A DNA stretch of 64,000 nucleotides from Leptospira fainei serovar Hurstbridge str. BUT 6 (GCF_000306235.2 NZ_AKWZ02000010.1:1302001-1366000), one strand, 5' to 3'. Positions 1 through 8,190 are shown, counted from the stretch's first letter. Notes: a model not told the origin generated them from the letters alone. Numbers and translations: made by a program.

Positions 1-902
1 TCGAGAAAGAACTTCAAGAATTAAATAAGGATCCGGTTAAGAATAAAAAGCAGATCGTTCAGAAACAGGAAGAAAAAAAGCAGGTTCAGCAGCAACAACA
101 GCAGGCCAAAAAGGAAGAACAACAGTTAAAGGAGAAAGAAAAGGAAATCGCGAAAAAAGAAGAAACGCGAAAATCGGATTCAAAATCCTCTTCCAGCGAT
201 TCGGCTAAATCCGATTCTAAAAAGGATTCTTCTGTCGCTTCCAACGATTCAAAAAAAGACGAAGCAAAGCCGGACGAGAAAAAGAGTAAAGAAGAACTTC
301 AAAAAGAACTGAAGGACACTAAGAAGGAATTAGAGACTGTCAAAGAAGAGCAAAAGAAAAAAGAAGAATTTGATAAGAATGTCGTCGGCGGCAAGATTCT
401 ATTCTTAAAAACTCTTAAATATCTTTCTGATGGACATTACAGTAATGAACTGCACGTTTTGGACCCGGCAAACGACGATGAGATTTCCAAGGGAGAATTC
501 AATAAGATATGCGGCAGAACTTTTGAAGTTGTTGACGGGAAGGCGCTCGTTGTCGGGTATGAGTCGGACCACTCAGCGGAGCATAAGCTAATTCTTATCG
601 ACCAAGATACGCTTAAGCCGGCGATTTGGTCTAAAGATTCGGTTTTCTGGCGCTCGCCGATGATTCTGAAAGGCGAGGAAGTATACGCGTTTGAAGAGCG
701 AAACGGAAAGTATTTCTTGGCCCGATTCGATAAATCTCTAAAGAAACTGGCTGGAAGCGAAGAAGAGATTAGTCCGAATTCGAATGTTACTTTTTTCGGT
801 GACAAAATTTATGTAACCGGTAAGGAAGAAGGCGCCGGGGCGACGCAGATCACCGTCTTTAACAAAGCCGATTTGAAGTTGATTAAAATGATCAAGCCTT
901 GA
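1..902 (+). CDS. P83/100-family protein, 3' part (5' end outside window)
   Basis: The reading frame is open from base 3 and stops with TGA at 900-902, so the 5' end lies left of the window. The first 120 or so residues are a Lys/Glu/Gln-rich segment with runs of Gln and a Ser/Asp/Lys-rich stretch, which predicts a long coiled coil or disordered arm. From about base 400 a compact C-terminal domain follows, with beta-propeller-like phrases such as SNELHVLDP and WRSPMIL. This layout (charged coiled coil followed by a beta-rich C-terminal domain) matches the P83/100 family described in Borrelia and Leptospira, where the function is unclear and the protein is thought to be envelope-associated. The family name is from recall of the C-terminal pattern; the missing N-terminus should carry the signal peptide. 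The dispersed repeat at 911-1040 follows directly. Confidence 0.7.
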   Translation, partial: EKELQELNKDPVKNKKQIVQKQEEKKQVQQQQQQAKKEEQQLKEKEKEIAKKEETRKSDSKSSSSDSAKSDSKKDSSVASNDSKKDEAKPDEKKSKEELQKELKDTKKELETVKEEQKKKEEFDKNVVGGKILFLKTLKYLSDGHYSNELHVLDPANDDEISKGEFNKICGRTFEVVDGKALVVGYESDHSAEHKLILIDQDTLKPAIWSKDSVFWRSPMILKGEEVYAFEERNGKYFLARFDKSLKKLAGSEEEISPNSNVTFFGDKIYVTGKEEGAGATQITVFNKADLKLIKMIKP

Positions 903-910
903 TCGGGAAT

Positions 911-1040
911 TTAGCCCCGCCCTTTTTGGGCGGGGGCCGGATCGGCGGCACCTCGCGTGGCCGCTTGCTCCGCGAATATCAGTGATTCTTGTTCTTTGCA
1001 AGCCGTTTTTGAACGGATTTCAATGTAGGAGTTCCTACAT
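911..1040 (+). repeat. Dispersed intergenic repeat, copy 1
   Basis: This begins with a perfect GC-rich hairpin (CCCCGCCC, loop TTTTT, GGGCGGGG; 915-935), continues with a GGCCGGATCGGCGG-like segment, and ends in an 18-base palindrome at 1023-1040 with arms ATGTAGGA and TCCTACAT. A degenerate copy with the same order of parts lies at 14466-14584. It follows the stop codon of the P83/100-like gene, so the first hairpin may also act as its transcription terminator. No coding potential is visible. I infer a dispersed non-coding repeat or small structured element. Confidence 0.6.
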
Positions 1041-1115
1041 TTGTTTTTTGCAATTGCTCTTGACAATGCGCGCCCTTTGTGTTAAGAAATTTCCTCTGTG
1101 AAACCGCCGCCATCC

Positions 1116-1134
1116 CCCACCCAGGAAGGGTGGG
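1116..1134. repeat. GC-rich hairpin between repeat copy 1 and fliE
   Basis: CCCACCC and GGGTGGG are separated by AGGAA, a perfect 7-bp stem. It lies about 45 bases beyond the fliE stop codon on the minus strand and could end the flgB-flgC-fliE transcript, but no T-run follows on either strand. It may instead belong to the same repeat family as 911-1040. Confidence 0.4.
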
Positions 1135-1180
1135 TATAGCCCCGATCATTTTCTTCCCAGCGGAGAATATAAGAAAAAAA

Positions 1181-1561
1181 TTATCTCATCGAGGTGAGAT
1201 CTCGGTAGGCTCGAACTACACCGTCGGCTAATGTTTTAGTAAAGGTCAGGGAGACTCTCGCTTTTTCGGATGCTATCATGACTTCGTGAGCGTCTACGCT
1301 GTTTGGATCGTAGACCATCTTTTGGGTAAGTTCGTCAGCTTCGACTTGAAGATCGTTAACCGACTTAAATGCATTTCTCATCGCTTCGGAAAAACTTTCA
1401 GCTACGTAATCGGGAGAAACCGATTCTTTAACGTCTTTATAATGTCGTTCGTCTTCTGCTTTAACGTTGACTTTATCTCCCTTTGGAGAAAGCGGAAAGC
1501 GAGATTCGGAATAACCCGAATTGTACGTGTACCAAAGCTTGGAATTAAAATCTACTTGCAC
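1181..1561 (-). CDS. fliE: Flagellar hook-basal body protein FliE
   Basis: FliE is the small junction protein between the MS-ring (FliF) and the proximal rod of the flagellar basal body. The 126-residue product has the FliE C-terminal signature: DPNSVDAHEVMIASEKA followed by a helix with SLTFTKTL and VVRAYRDL. The N-terminal 45 residues are a variable extension, making it somewhat longer than the usual 100-115 residues. It is the last gene of a minus-strand flgB-flgC-fliE set, 23 bases after flgC, a conserved order in spirochaetes and many other bacteria. In Leptospira the flagella are periplasmic. FliF and the export genes are not adjacent on this side. Confidence 0.95.
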   Translation of the reverse strand: MQVDFNSKLWYTYNSGYSESRFPLSPKGDKVNVKAEDERHYKDVKESVSPDYVAESFSEAMRNAFKSVNDLQVEADELTQKMVYDPNSVDAHEVMIASEKARVSLTFTKTLADGVVRAYRDLTSMR

Positions 1562-1584
1562 GGTTTTCTCCTTTCACGGGTCTT

Positions 1585-2046
1585 TTATGCCCTTCCGATT
1601 TCCAGAGCTTTATTAAACATTGCTTTAGAGCCGGTGATCATTTGAACGTTCGCTTCATAAGACCGGGATGCCGAGATCATATCAGTCATTTCCGTTACTA
1701 TATTAACGTTCGGCATTTCTACATATCCTTTTTTAGGACCGATCTGTATTGAATCCGGGTGAGTTGGGTCATAAACCAATCGTAAAGGAGACATGTCCTT
1801 TTCGATTTTCATTACTTTCACTCCTTTCCCTTCTCCCGGAGCGATTCCGAAAGGATAGACAGGACTTTTCCAACGGGTCCGTAAGTTTACCGGAGTTAGT
1901 ATGACTCTATCTCTTCGAAACGGACCATCGCCGTTGGTATTACGAGTCGTAGTGGCATTAGCGATATTGTTTCCGATTACGTCCATGCGTAATCTTTGGG
2001 CTGAAAGGCCGGTCGCCGAAATGTTAATCGAAGTAAACAGTCCCAT
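1585..2046 (-). CDS. flgC: Flagellar basal-body rod protein FlgC
   Basis: FlgC builds the proximal rod of the basal body together with FlgB and FlgF. The 153-residue protein has the N-terminal rod motif (ISATGLSAQRLRMDVIGNNIANA, with the ANA-type turn at residues 28-31), the family-typical PNVNIVTEMTDMI segment, and a C-terminal coiled helix (ASRSYEANVQMI) that packs against the N-terminal helix. Length is normal for the family. It lies 41 bases downstream of flgB and 23 upstream of fliE, so the three are probably one transcript. Confidence 0.97.
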   Translation of the reverse strand: MGLFTSINISATGLSAQRLRMDVIGNNIANATTTRNTNGDGPFRRDRVILTPVNLRTRWKSPVYPFGIAPGEGKGVKVMKIEKDMSPLRLVYDPTHPDSIQIGPKKGYVEMPNVNIVTEMTDMISASRSYEANVQMITGSKAMFNKALEIGRA

Positions 2047-2087
2047 TTTCCTTTCCCTATTGTTCAGCTATGTCCCATCTACGGGAA

Positions 2088-2519
2088 TTAAGCAAGCCTC
2101 ATGACATTCTTTAAGTCGCGGTAGTTTGCATTGAGGCGATCTGCCATCAGCATATATTGCATTTGTGAATTGGAAGCGTCGACGACTTCCTTTTCGGGAT
2201 CGACGTTGTTTCCGTCAGCTCTCATCGTTGTTAGATAGTCTATATTCGACTTTGGCTGTACTTGGCGGTAATCCAACGGAGTAAAAAAAGAAATATGCCG
2301 CTCGTCTTCGATTCGCGTAGGAATCGCCTTGGAAGCTTCGATTTTCTCCGATTCAAGCGCCCGCTTAATCATAGATTCGAAAAGCACCTCGCTTCTCTTG
2401 AAATGCGGAACATCCGCATTAGCAATATTATCAGAGATGACTTTACGCTTCAAGGTGGCGGCGTTCATCCCTCTTTCCAATAGGTCCTGGGTTTTCATGA
2501 AATGTGTTTTTTCAAACAT
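2088..2519 (-). CDS. flgB: Flagellar basal-body rod protein FlgB
   Basis: FlgB is a proximal rod component of the flagellar basal body. The 143-residue product has the rod-family N-terminal signature KRKVISDNIANADVPHFKR (residues 24-42) and a C-terminal helical segment ending LNANYRDLKNVMRLA. The start ATG at 2519 is preceded by GGGAAAG about 4 bases away on the minus strand; an in-frame ATG at residue 8 is an alternative. It heads the flgB-flgC-fliE set and its promoter must lie in the 111-base divergent gap shared with the STAS gene at 2631. Confidence 0.97.
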   Translation of the reverse strand: MFEKTHFMKTQDLLERGMNAATLKRKVISDNIANADVPHFKRSEVLFESMIKRALESEKIEASKAIPTRIEDERHISFFTPLDYRQVQPKSNIDYLTTMRADGNNVDPEKEVVDASNSQMQYMLMADRLNANYRDLKNVMRLA

Positions 2520-2630
2520 AGTACTTTCCCAACTAAAATTTCGGTTGAATTCGGAATTTCCAAAAGATAAAAAAAGTATCTGGCGGAAATTTTCGGCGGA
2601 AAAATGGCAAAAAAAGGAAAATAATGAAAG

Positions 2631-2921
2631 ATGGGCGACAATTCCGAGGTTATCGAGATCAAGCCGGAGCTAACAGCTCTCTTTAACGATTATTATGCCT
2701 TCCGAAACCAGCTAATGGATGCGATAGCGAAAAAACCAAAACGGATCGTGTTAAATTTGGGAAAAATTCCCGTGATGAATTCTATTTCGATTAGTTCGCT
2801 AGTTTGGTTCTGTAAAAACGCCCAATCCGACGGGATTGAGATCCAAATCCAAGAGATACACCCGGATCTGATGAGAACGTTCGAAGTTTTGAAAATCGAC
2901 GAGTACTTTCAGCAAATTTAA
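2631..2921 (+). CDS. STAS-domain protein (anti-sigma factor antagonist-like)
   Basis: This is a single-domain STAS protein of 96 residues. Its beta-strand and helix pattern (RIVLNLGKIPVMNSISISSLVWFCKNA) matches SpoIIAA/RsbV-type proteins. The serine cluster in NSISISSL lies where RsbV homologues carry the regulatory phosphoserine; which Ser would be used is uncertain. Such proteins bind an RsbW-type kinase and release its target. It is transcribed divergently from the flagellar rod genes, which hints at, but does not prove, a role near motility or chemotaxis output. The ATG at 2631 follows a purine-rich AAGGAAAATAATGAAAG stretch. Confidence 0.8.
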   Translation: MGDNSEVIEIKPELTALFNDYYAFRNQLMDAIAKKPKRIVLNLGKIPVMNSISISSLVWFCKNAQSDGIEIQIQEIHPDLMRTFEVLKIDEYFQQI

Positions 2922-3109
2922 AAAACCAAATCTCAATTCTACGGGATAAGTTCCCGCCGGTTCAGAAAGATCATTTCCTCCGCACGGCAGGTTACTTATT
3001 TCCGGTCTTCTATTCGGGATTTCGATTGACTCGCGAACTGCTGGTCTGACGGTCGTCGTTACGATGAAATTCCCTGGACAAGGGATTCGGTACAAGTAGC
3101 TTGGGCCCG

Positions 3110-3520
3110 ATGAAAAAATTTATCCTCCTGCTTATGGCGCTTCCGATTTTGTGGAATTGTCATAAGGCGCTCCCCGAACAAATTTTAGGAATTTGGGAAA
3201 ATACGAAGACTTGTACGCCGGAAGGGAGCTGCAAATTCCCGGTCACCACTCCTGGAGCGAAGCTTACGATTTTGCGAAACGGATTGGCACTCTATGGAGA
3301 TCCTGAATTGCAGGGAGCCGAAAAAGGAAAAGAATTTCATATCGAATATGTGCTGCATGAAGCGGGAACTAAATCTAAAGCCCCCGAGTTAGCGTTTCGA
3401 TTCTTAGATTTAGGTTTTGAAATTCGCTACGTAATTTCGAAGGTCAGCGACGTCGAAATGGAACTCTTCAATCCGGAAAAGAATAATACGGAAACCTATA
3501 AAAGGGTAGGTGTAAAATAA
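3110..3520 (+). CDS. Putative lipoprotein of unknown function
   Basis: From the ATG at 3110 the 136-residue product begins MKKFILLLMALPILWNC, a typical short spirochaetal lipoprotein signal with Cys at about residue 17 as lipidation site. A TTG three codons upstream is less likely because it would put extra residues before the Lys-rich n-region. The mature part starts with LPEQILGIWENTKTC and has a lipocalin-like phrase (ILGIW...), suggesting a small beta-barrel fold, but I do not recognise the family. Two more cysteines occur near the start of the mature chain. It ends only 2 bases before the TPR gene at 3523, so the two are probably co-transcribed envelope proteins. Confidence 0.75.
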   Translation: MKKFILLLMALPILWNCHKALPEQILGIWENTKTCTPEGSCKFPVTTPGAKLTILRNGLALYGDPELQGAEKGKEFHIEYVLHEAGTKSKAPELAFRFLDLGFEIRYVISKVSDVEMELFNPEKNNTETYKRVGVK

Positions 3521-3522
3521 GA

Positions 3523-4605
3523 ATGCCTCTCTCTTTCGGGAAGACGGTTCTGCTCGTAGTCGTTTTTGGATTAGTTACGCTTCAAGCGGAGGTAACCGGA
3601 GAAGAACCTCCGTCGGTAATTCCTGCTTCTCCCGAAGGAGAATTACCCCCTCCTCCGCCACCTACCGACCAATCCGAAATCTCCCGGCGTAAATATCAAA
3701 TACTTGCTCTTAACACGGAGACTATCAATTTACTTCGGAGTAATAATTTAGTTCGTTCGCAGGCGAATATCGAAAGAATTAAGAAATTAGATCCAGATTG
3801 CTTGGAGTATTACTATTTAAATGGAGCATATTTATATGCGATTGGTCGCTATCCTCAATCTAAGAAATCCCTATTAAAGGCGGTTGAGATAAATCCGAGC
3901 CATGATCCGTCTTACTATCTGCTCGGTATGATTTTTGTACGTCGGAATAAATGGGAATCGTCCGTTCAATATTTTCAAAAAGCGGTCGAGTTAGCGAATT
4001 ACAATCCTTTCTACCGATTGAATATGGCTATGGCATATTTTGAAACGGGCCAATATCTTCGCGCAAAATCCGAATCGGAAAAGGCGGTCGAATTGAAACC
4101 GAATTTTCGAAATGCGAAACTCATTTTACTTAAATCCGATTTTCTGCTCGGGAATAAAGCGAACGCTTTGACTTTATGCAAAGAATTCGCAAAAGAAGGC
4201 TTTCTCACGAAAGAATTCGCTTATATTTACGCCAGGCTAACTATGGACCTCGATAAGAATTTCCGTAAAGCGATTAAGTTATACAATCAATTCCCGGAGT
4301 TACCGTTTAATGAAAAACGATTTCTTGCTCACGCCTACTTTCACACGGATAATTTTCGGGCTTCCGCTAACGTTTATTCGACGATTCTTGGAACGAAAAT
4401 TTTAAGCGAAGAAGACAAAGTGAATTATTTGCGCTCACTTGTTTTCATTAGAGACTATCGGAGACTTGAAACGTTTGTCGCCTCTTGGGTCCAGGAAGAA
4501 CCGGACAAAAAAGTGAAAATCCAAGAGGCGTTGGATATTGCGGAATTGCTACGGGATAATGATCCGAAAATTTATCATATGTTACCTTCCCGGTCTCCTT
4601 ATTAA
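3523..4605 (+). CDS. TPR-repeat protein, probably exported
   Basis: The 360-residue protein has an N-terminal hydrophobic signal (KTVLLVVVFGLVTLQA) followed by a Pro-rich linker with a run of six prolines interrupted by a threonine at about residues 42-48. From residue 75 onward tetratricopeptide repeats are visible (YYYLNGAYLYAIGRYPQSKK, then YYLLGMIFVRRNKWESSVQYF, then YRLNMAMAYFETGQYLRAKSE). TPR arrays mediate protein-protein contacts; the partner is unknown. The gene follows the lipoprotein by 2 bases. Its stop codon shares bases 4603-4604 with the stop of the convergent membrane-protein gene, an exceptionally tight convergent arrangement. Confidence 0.85.
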   Translation: MPLSFGKTVLLVVVFGLVTLQAEVTGEEPPSVIPASPEGELPPPPPPTDQSEISRRKYQILALNTETINLLRSNNLVRSQANIERIKKLDPDCLEYYYLNGAYLYAIGRYPQSKKSLLKAVEINPSHDPSYYLLGMIFVRRNKWESSVQYFQKAVELANYNPFYRLNMAMAYFETGQYLRAKSESEKAVELKPNFRNAKLILLKSDFLLGNKANALTLCKEFAKEGFLTKEFAYIYARLTMDLDKNFRKAIKLYNQFPELPFNEKRFLAHAYFHTDNFRASANVYSTILGTKILSEEDKVNYLRSLVFIRDYRRLETFVASWVQEEPDKKVKIQEALDIAELLRDNDPKIYHMLPSRSPY

Positions 4606-5030
4606 TTTAGCGTTTCTTTTTTCTTTGTTGGGAATCGTAAGAGATACGCGATAACAAGCAACCCGATCACAGCCATTCCGATTCGAACAGCGAGTACAGG
4701 AAGAAATATCGCGCTAAGTCCCATAGTCAGGATAATAGTTGAAACCGCTATTATTTTGGCCCGTAAAGGAATCGCCTTATGAATTCTCCAATCTCTAATG
4801 AATGATCCGAAATATCTATTATTCATTAACCAATTGTAAAATCTTTCGGAAGCCTTCGCATAGCAAGCGGCTGCGGCTAGAAGAAAAGGTGTAGTCGGAA
4901 GTCCCGGCACGAATACGCCCGTAATTCCTAATGCAACACATACCGTTCCAAGTATGATTAACAGTATTCGAATCAATTTGGATTTATGAGGTTGTACTTC
5001 GTGGCTGTAATCCTTGTATTCCTTTTTCAT
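4602..5030 (-). CDS. YbaN-family (DUF454) inner-membrane protein
   Basis: The 142-residue protein has the YbaN/DUF454 pattern: a first membrane helix, then the conserved GVFVPGLPTTPFLLAAAACYAK segment (residues 42-63), FYNWLMNN and IPLRAKI motifs, and two further membrane helices near the C-terminus. It sits in the cytoplasmic membrane; the molecular role of the family is unknown. It is transcribed alone on the minus strand, between the pnt terminator and the convergent TPR gene. Confidence 0.9.
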   Translation of the reverse strand: MKKEYKDYSHEVQPHKSKLIRILLIILGTVCVALGITGVFVPGLPTTPFLLAAAACYAKASERFYNWLMNNRYFGSFIRDWRIHKAIPLRAKIIAVSTIILTMGLSAIFLPVLAVRIGMAVIGLLVIAYLLRFPTKKKETLN

Positions 5031-5170
5031 ACTGGACCTTCTTCCTTTCTTTTTTGGGAAATCGATTCGAATTAATTTTTAAAAGTATCCTTGAATTGAT
5101 CAAGAGAACTTTCCCGACAAATCTTCTTGAGTTTCCTTTTTGCGGCTTACCCCGATTTCAGCTTAAAACA

Positions 5171-5198
5171 AAAATGGGAGGATTTCTCCTCCCATTTT
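5171..5198 (-). terminator. Rho-independent terminator of the pntAB-pntB operon
   Basis: A perfect 12-bp stem (AAAATGGGAGGA / TCCTCCCATTTT) with a 4-base loop lies 30 bases past the pntB stop. Read on the minus strand it is followed by a T-rich tail (TTTTTGTTTT). Confidence 0.9.
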
Positions 5199-5227
5199 AA
5201 CTAAGAACAAAACTTGCTATCGGATTA

Positions 5228-6637
5228 TCAGGTATCTTTAAGAGCCGTTACGATTTCCTGAGTGGCTTTTTTGCCGTCTTGGAAATACATGAGGCAATTC
5301 TCTTTGATAAACAAAGGGTTTGGAACGCCTGCAAAACCGGGGCTTAAAGAACGTTTAATTACGATAATCGTTTTAGCCTTCTCAACATCCAAAATCGGCA
5401 TTCCCGCAATCGGAGAATTCGGATCGGTTTTGGCCAAAGGATTTACTACGTCGTTGGCGCCGTTGATAATCACTACATCGACCGTATCAAAGGTCGGGTT
5501 GATCTCGTCCATCTCCTTCATCTTATCGTAAGGAATATCCGCTTCGGCTAATAAGACGTTCATGTGGCCAGGCATCCTTCCTGCAACAGGATGGATTGCA
5601 AATTCAACTTCGATTCCGCGGTCCGTAAGCTGATTGTAAAGGTCACGAACGGCATGCTGAGCTTGTGCGACTGCCATTCCGTAGCCTGGAACGATAACAA
5701 CGCGCTGTGCCATATCCAAAAGCATAGCGACTTCTTCGGCGGAAGTACTTTTAGTTTTTCCGGCATAGATATCGCCGGTATCGGTAGTCGTGACTGCCCC
5801 GCCTAACCCGCCGAAGAGAACGTTTGGAAGCGATCGGTTCATCGCTTTACACATAATCTGAGTCAGAATTACTCCGGAGGCTCCAACTAAAGATCCTGCG
5901 ATAATCAATACGTTATTTCCCAACACGAATCCGGTTGCGGAAGCCGCGATTCCCGAATAAGAATTAAGTAATGCGATTACGACCGGCATATCGGCGCCGC
6001 CGATCGGCATTACCAATAGCACTCCAAGAACGGAGCCTACAATTACCACATACCAATACCATTCGATCGCTCTTGGTTGGGTAACGTTCAAGTAACCGAG
6101 ATACAAAGATCCTGCGAAGAAGAGTATTTTTACGATTTGATCGCCTAAATACCGAACCGATTTTTCGGAAACTAAACCTTGCAGTTTCCCGAATGCGACC
6201 ACGCTTCCGGTGAAAGTTACCGCACCGATGATTCCGGTCGCAGCGGTTGAAATAGTGAACTGGTAATTTGCGAGTAGCTCGACGTTTTTACCGGTCTCTA
6301 ATATTTCCATGAGAGAATTTCCGCCGACCAGGAAGGAAGCTAAACCGCCGAAGCCGTTCAGTAATGCAACGAGTTGAGGCATTCCGGTCATTTCTACTTT
6401 AAGAGCGATATAGGTCCCGATAACGGTTCCAACAAGAATACTGGAGGCGATCCAAATGATATCTTCCTGTCCGATCTTTCCGTACTCGATAAATACGCCG
6501 ACAACCGCGAGGAACATACCGATTGCGCCGATAAAGTTACCGCGAACGGCGGTTTTCGGGTGAGATAAATATTTCAACCCGATAATAAATAGGATACTTG
6601 AGATTAAGTATAGAAGATTGATAAACGATTTTTCCAT
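5228..6637 (-). CDS. pntB: NAD(P) transhydrogenase subunit beta
   Basis: PntB carries part of the proton channel and the NADP(H)-binding domain III of the membrane transhydrogenase, which couples hydride transfer from NADH to NADP+ to proton entry. The 469-residue chain has about nine membrane helices and then the soluble domain III with VIVPGYGMAVAQAQH (residues 313-327), GRMPGHMNVLLAEA and NDVVNP, all diagnostic. Length is normal. It follows the pntAB gene by 10 bases and ends at a strong terminator. The NAD(H)-binding subunit gene is not in this operon. Confidence 0.97.
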   Translation of the reverse strand: MEKSFINLLYLISSILFIIGLKYLSHPKTAVRGNFIGAIGMFLAVVGVFIEYGKIGQEDIIWIASSILVGTVIGTYIALKVEMTGMPQLVALLNGFGGLASFLVGGNSLMEILETGKNVELLANYQFTISTAATGIIGAVTFTGSVVAFGKLQGLVSEKSVRYLGDQIVKILFFAGSLYLGYLNVTQPRAIEWYWYVVIVGSVLGVLLVMPIGGADMPVVIALLNSYSGIAASATGFVLGNNVLIIAGSLVGASGVILTQIMCKAMNRSLPNVLFGGLGGAVTTTDTGDIYAGKTKSTSAEEVAMLLDMAQRVVIVPGYGMAVAQAQHAVRDLYNQLTDRGIEVEFAIHPVAGRMPGHMNVLLAEADIPYDKMKEMDEINPTFDTVDVVIINGANDVVNPLAKTDPNSPIAGMPILDVEKAKTIIVIKRSLSPGFAGVPNPLFIKENCLMYFQDGKKATQEIVTALKDT

Positions 6638-6647
6638 TTTTTAAATC

Positions 6648-6929
6648 TTAGTCCTTTTTCTTGAACATTCCGAGCATTCGGTGAGTTACGACGAAACCGC
6701 CGACTACGTTGATGGTAGCTCCGACGATGGCAATAAACCCGAGAATCTTAACCAAAGGACTATTAACGGAGTGAAGAGTTAAAATCGCTCCAATAATCGT
6801 GATTCCCGAAATCGCGTTGGAACCGGACATTAAGGGAGTGTGCAAAAGGGGAGGAATACGGGTGATGACTTCGAATCCTACGAACACTGCGAGGAGGAAA
6901 ATCGTCAGGTAGCCTACGAATTGTTCCAT
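6648..6929 (-). CDS. pntAB: NAD(P) transhydrogenase subunit alpha part 2 (membrane part)
   Basis: This 93-residue protein corresponds to the C-terminal membrane segment of E. coli PntA, encoded separately as in Rhodospirillum-type three-subunit enzymes. It has three membrane helices and the family phrases TRIPPLLHTPLMSGSNAISG and GATINVVGGFVVTHRML. It lies directly upstream of pntB on the same transcript. Upstream of it comes queC, not pntAA, so the cytosolic NAD(H)-binding domain I must be encoded elsewhere. Confidence 0.93.
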   Translation of the reverse strand: MEQFVGYLTIFLLAVFVGFEVITRIPPLLHTPLMSGSNAISGITIIGAILTLHSVNSPLVKILGFIAIVGATINVVGGFVVTHRMLGMFKKKD

Positions 6930-6998
6930 ATTAGCTTCCTTGGGTAGGGCTGCCGGCAGGAAATTAGAAAAAGACCGGGGCCCGGAAAATCTGTTCGT

Positions 6999-7706
6999 TC
7001 ACTTTTCCGGGATGCCTGCTTCCTGAAAACCCTTTTTTCGAAGCAAGCAGGAGTCGCACTTTCCGCAAGGCTTTCCGTCGATAGGGTCGTAACAAGAATG
7101 AGTCATTGAAAAAGGAACTCCTAGCTTGGCTCCCAACAGTACGATTTCTTTTTTTCCCAAGTATTGAAGGGGAGCGGAGATTTCCAGCGGATGTCCTTCA
7201 GAACCTGCCTTTGTGCCGATCCGAATCGCTTCGGAATAGGCCTTTAAGAATTCGGGACGACAATCCGGATAGCCGGAATAGTCGAGAGCGTTGACGCCGA
7301 TGTAAAGTCGGTCTGCATGAGTTCCTTCCGCTAGGGAAACTCCAAAGGATAAAAAAAGAATATTCCGACCGGGTACATACGTATTTGGAATTCCCGATTT
7401 TCCCAAGGAATTCTTCGGGACTTTTATTTTCTTTTCGGTGAGAGATGAACCTAAAAAAAACTTCGGTTGAAGCTTTTGGATTAAATGGGGGATTCCCAAT
7501 CGATTCGCGATTTTTTTAGCGGATTTCAGTTCCACTTTATGGCGTTGATCGTAATCAAAAGAAAGGGCAATCGGCGCGTAGCCATCTTCAATTGCTTGAT
7601 AAAGGCAAGTGGTAGAATCTAATCCTCCTGAAAACAGCACGACGGCTTTGGGCTTTTCGGAGGAAAAATTTCTCCGAACGGTGTTTGATTCTTTTTTACC
7701 GGCCAT
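6999..7706 (-). CDS. queC: 7-cyano-7-deazaguanine synthase QueC
   Basis: QueC converts 7-carboxy-7-deazaguanine to preQ0 with ATP and ammonia, for queuosine in tRNA. The 235-residue protein has the PP-loop ATP-pyrophosphatase motif LFSGGLDSTT (residues 24-33), the conserved YVPGRNILFLSF segment, and a C-terminal zinc-binding cysteine cluster (CYDPIDGKPCGKCDSC). It begins 3 bases after queD ends, a clear operon. A basic N-terminal extension of about 16 residues precedes the fold. QueE and QueF are not in the window. Confidence 0.96.
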   Translation of the reverse strand: MAGKKESNTVRRNFSSEKPKAVVLFSGGLDSTTCLYQAIEDGYAPIALSFDYDQRHKVELKSAKKIANRLGIPHLIQKLQPKFFLGSSLTEKKIKVPKNSLGKSGIPNTYVPGRNILFLSFGVSLAEGTHADRLYIGVNALDYSGYPDCRPEFLKAYSEAIRIGTKAGSEGHPLEISAPLQYLGKKEIVLLGAKLGVPFSMTHSCYDPIDGKPCGKCDSCLLRKKGFQEAGIPEK

Positions 7707-7709
7707 TCC

Positions 7710-8099
7710 TTATTTAGGCGACAATTGTCTTGGTCCTTCATAGATGCACGCGCTTGTACACGTTTCATGGAGGGTAATTTTACGCAGTAACGGTAGCTGA
7801 GGCCTTAATTTATCCCAAAGCCAAACGCAGATATTTTCGCTAGTAGGATTTTGTAAGCCTTCTATTTCATTCAATAAATAGTGGTCTAAATAATTGTCCA
7901 ACAGAGGTTTCACAAACTTGCTAATATCAGCGAAATCCATTAACCATCCGGTAACAGGGTCGATGGTTCCTTTCAAATGCAGTTTAAAGCGGAAGCTATG
8001 GCCGTGCATTCTCCTACACTTATGACCTTGCGGGACGTTCGGCAGAAAATGTGCCGCATCAAAGCGAAATTCTTTAGTTAATTCAATTTCTTCCATCAA
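7710..8099 (-). CDS. queD: 6-carboxytetrahydropterin synthase QueD
   Basis: QueD turns 7,8-dihydroneopterin triphosphate into 6-carboxytetrahydropterin, the first committed step to preQ0. The 129-residue protein has the zinc-ligand histidines (FRFDAAHFLPN and RRMHGHSFRF), the catalytic Cys in GHKCRRMHGHS, the PTSENICVWLWDKL segment and a final HETCTSACIYEGP motif. Two adjacent Met codons open the frame; either could start. It is the promoter-proximal gene of a queD-queC pair. Confidence 0.96.
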   Translation of the reverse strand: MMEEIELTKEFRFDAAHFLPNVPQGHKCRRMHGHSFRFKLHLKGTIDPVTGWLMDFADISKFVKPLLDNYLDHYLLNEIEGLQNPTSENICVWLWDKLRPQLPLLRKITLHETCTSACIYEGPRQLSPK

Positions 8100-8190
8100 T
8101 TTGGCCTACGAAGCTATATAAGGAAGGAGTCTTGAGCGAAAGAACAAATGGAAAATTCCCGATTAGTTCGGAGCTCCGAAGGTCGATGAG

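Noticed and set aside
738..1001. Minus-strand frame of 87 codons over the end of the P83/100-like gene and the repeat
   Set aside because: It lies antisense to a real gene and runs through the hairpin repeat; composition looks non-coding.
1051..1085. TTGACA with a TAAGAA 17 bases later, possible promoter
   Set aside because: The -10 box matches poorly and no plus-strand gene follows within range; fliE is on the other strand and ends here.
6971..6995. CCGGGGCCCGG hairpin between queC and pntAB
   Set aside because: The stem is only about 4 bp with a tiny loop on the minus strand; too weak to call a terminator, though a T-rich tail follows.
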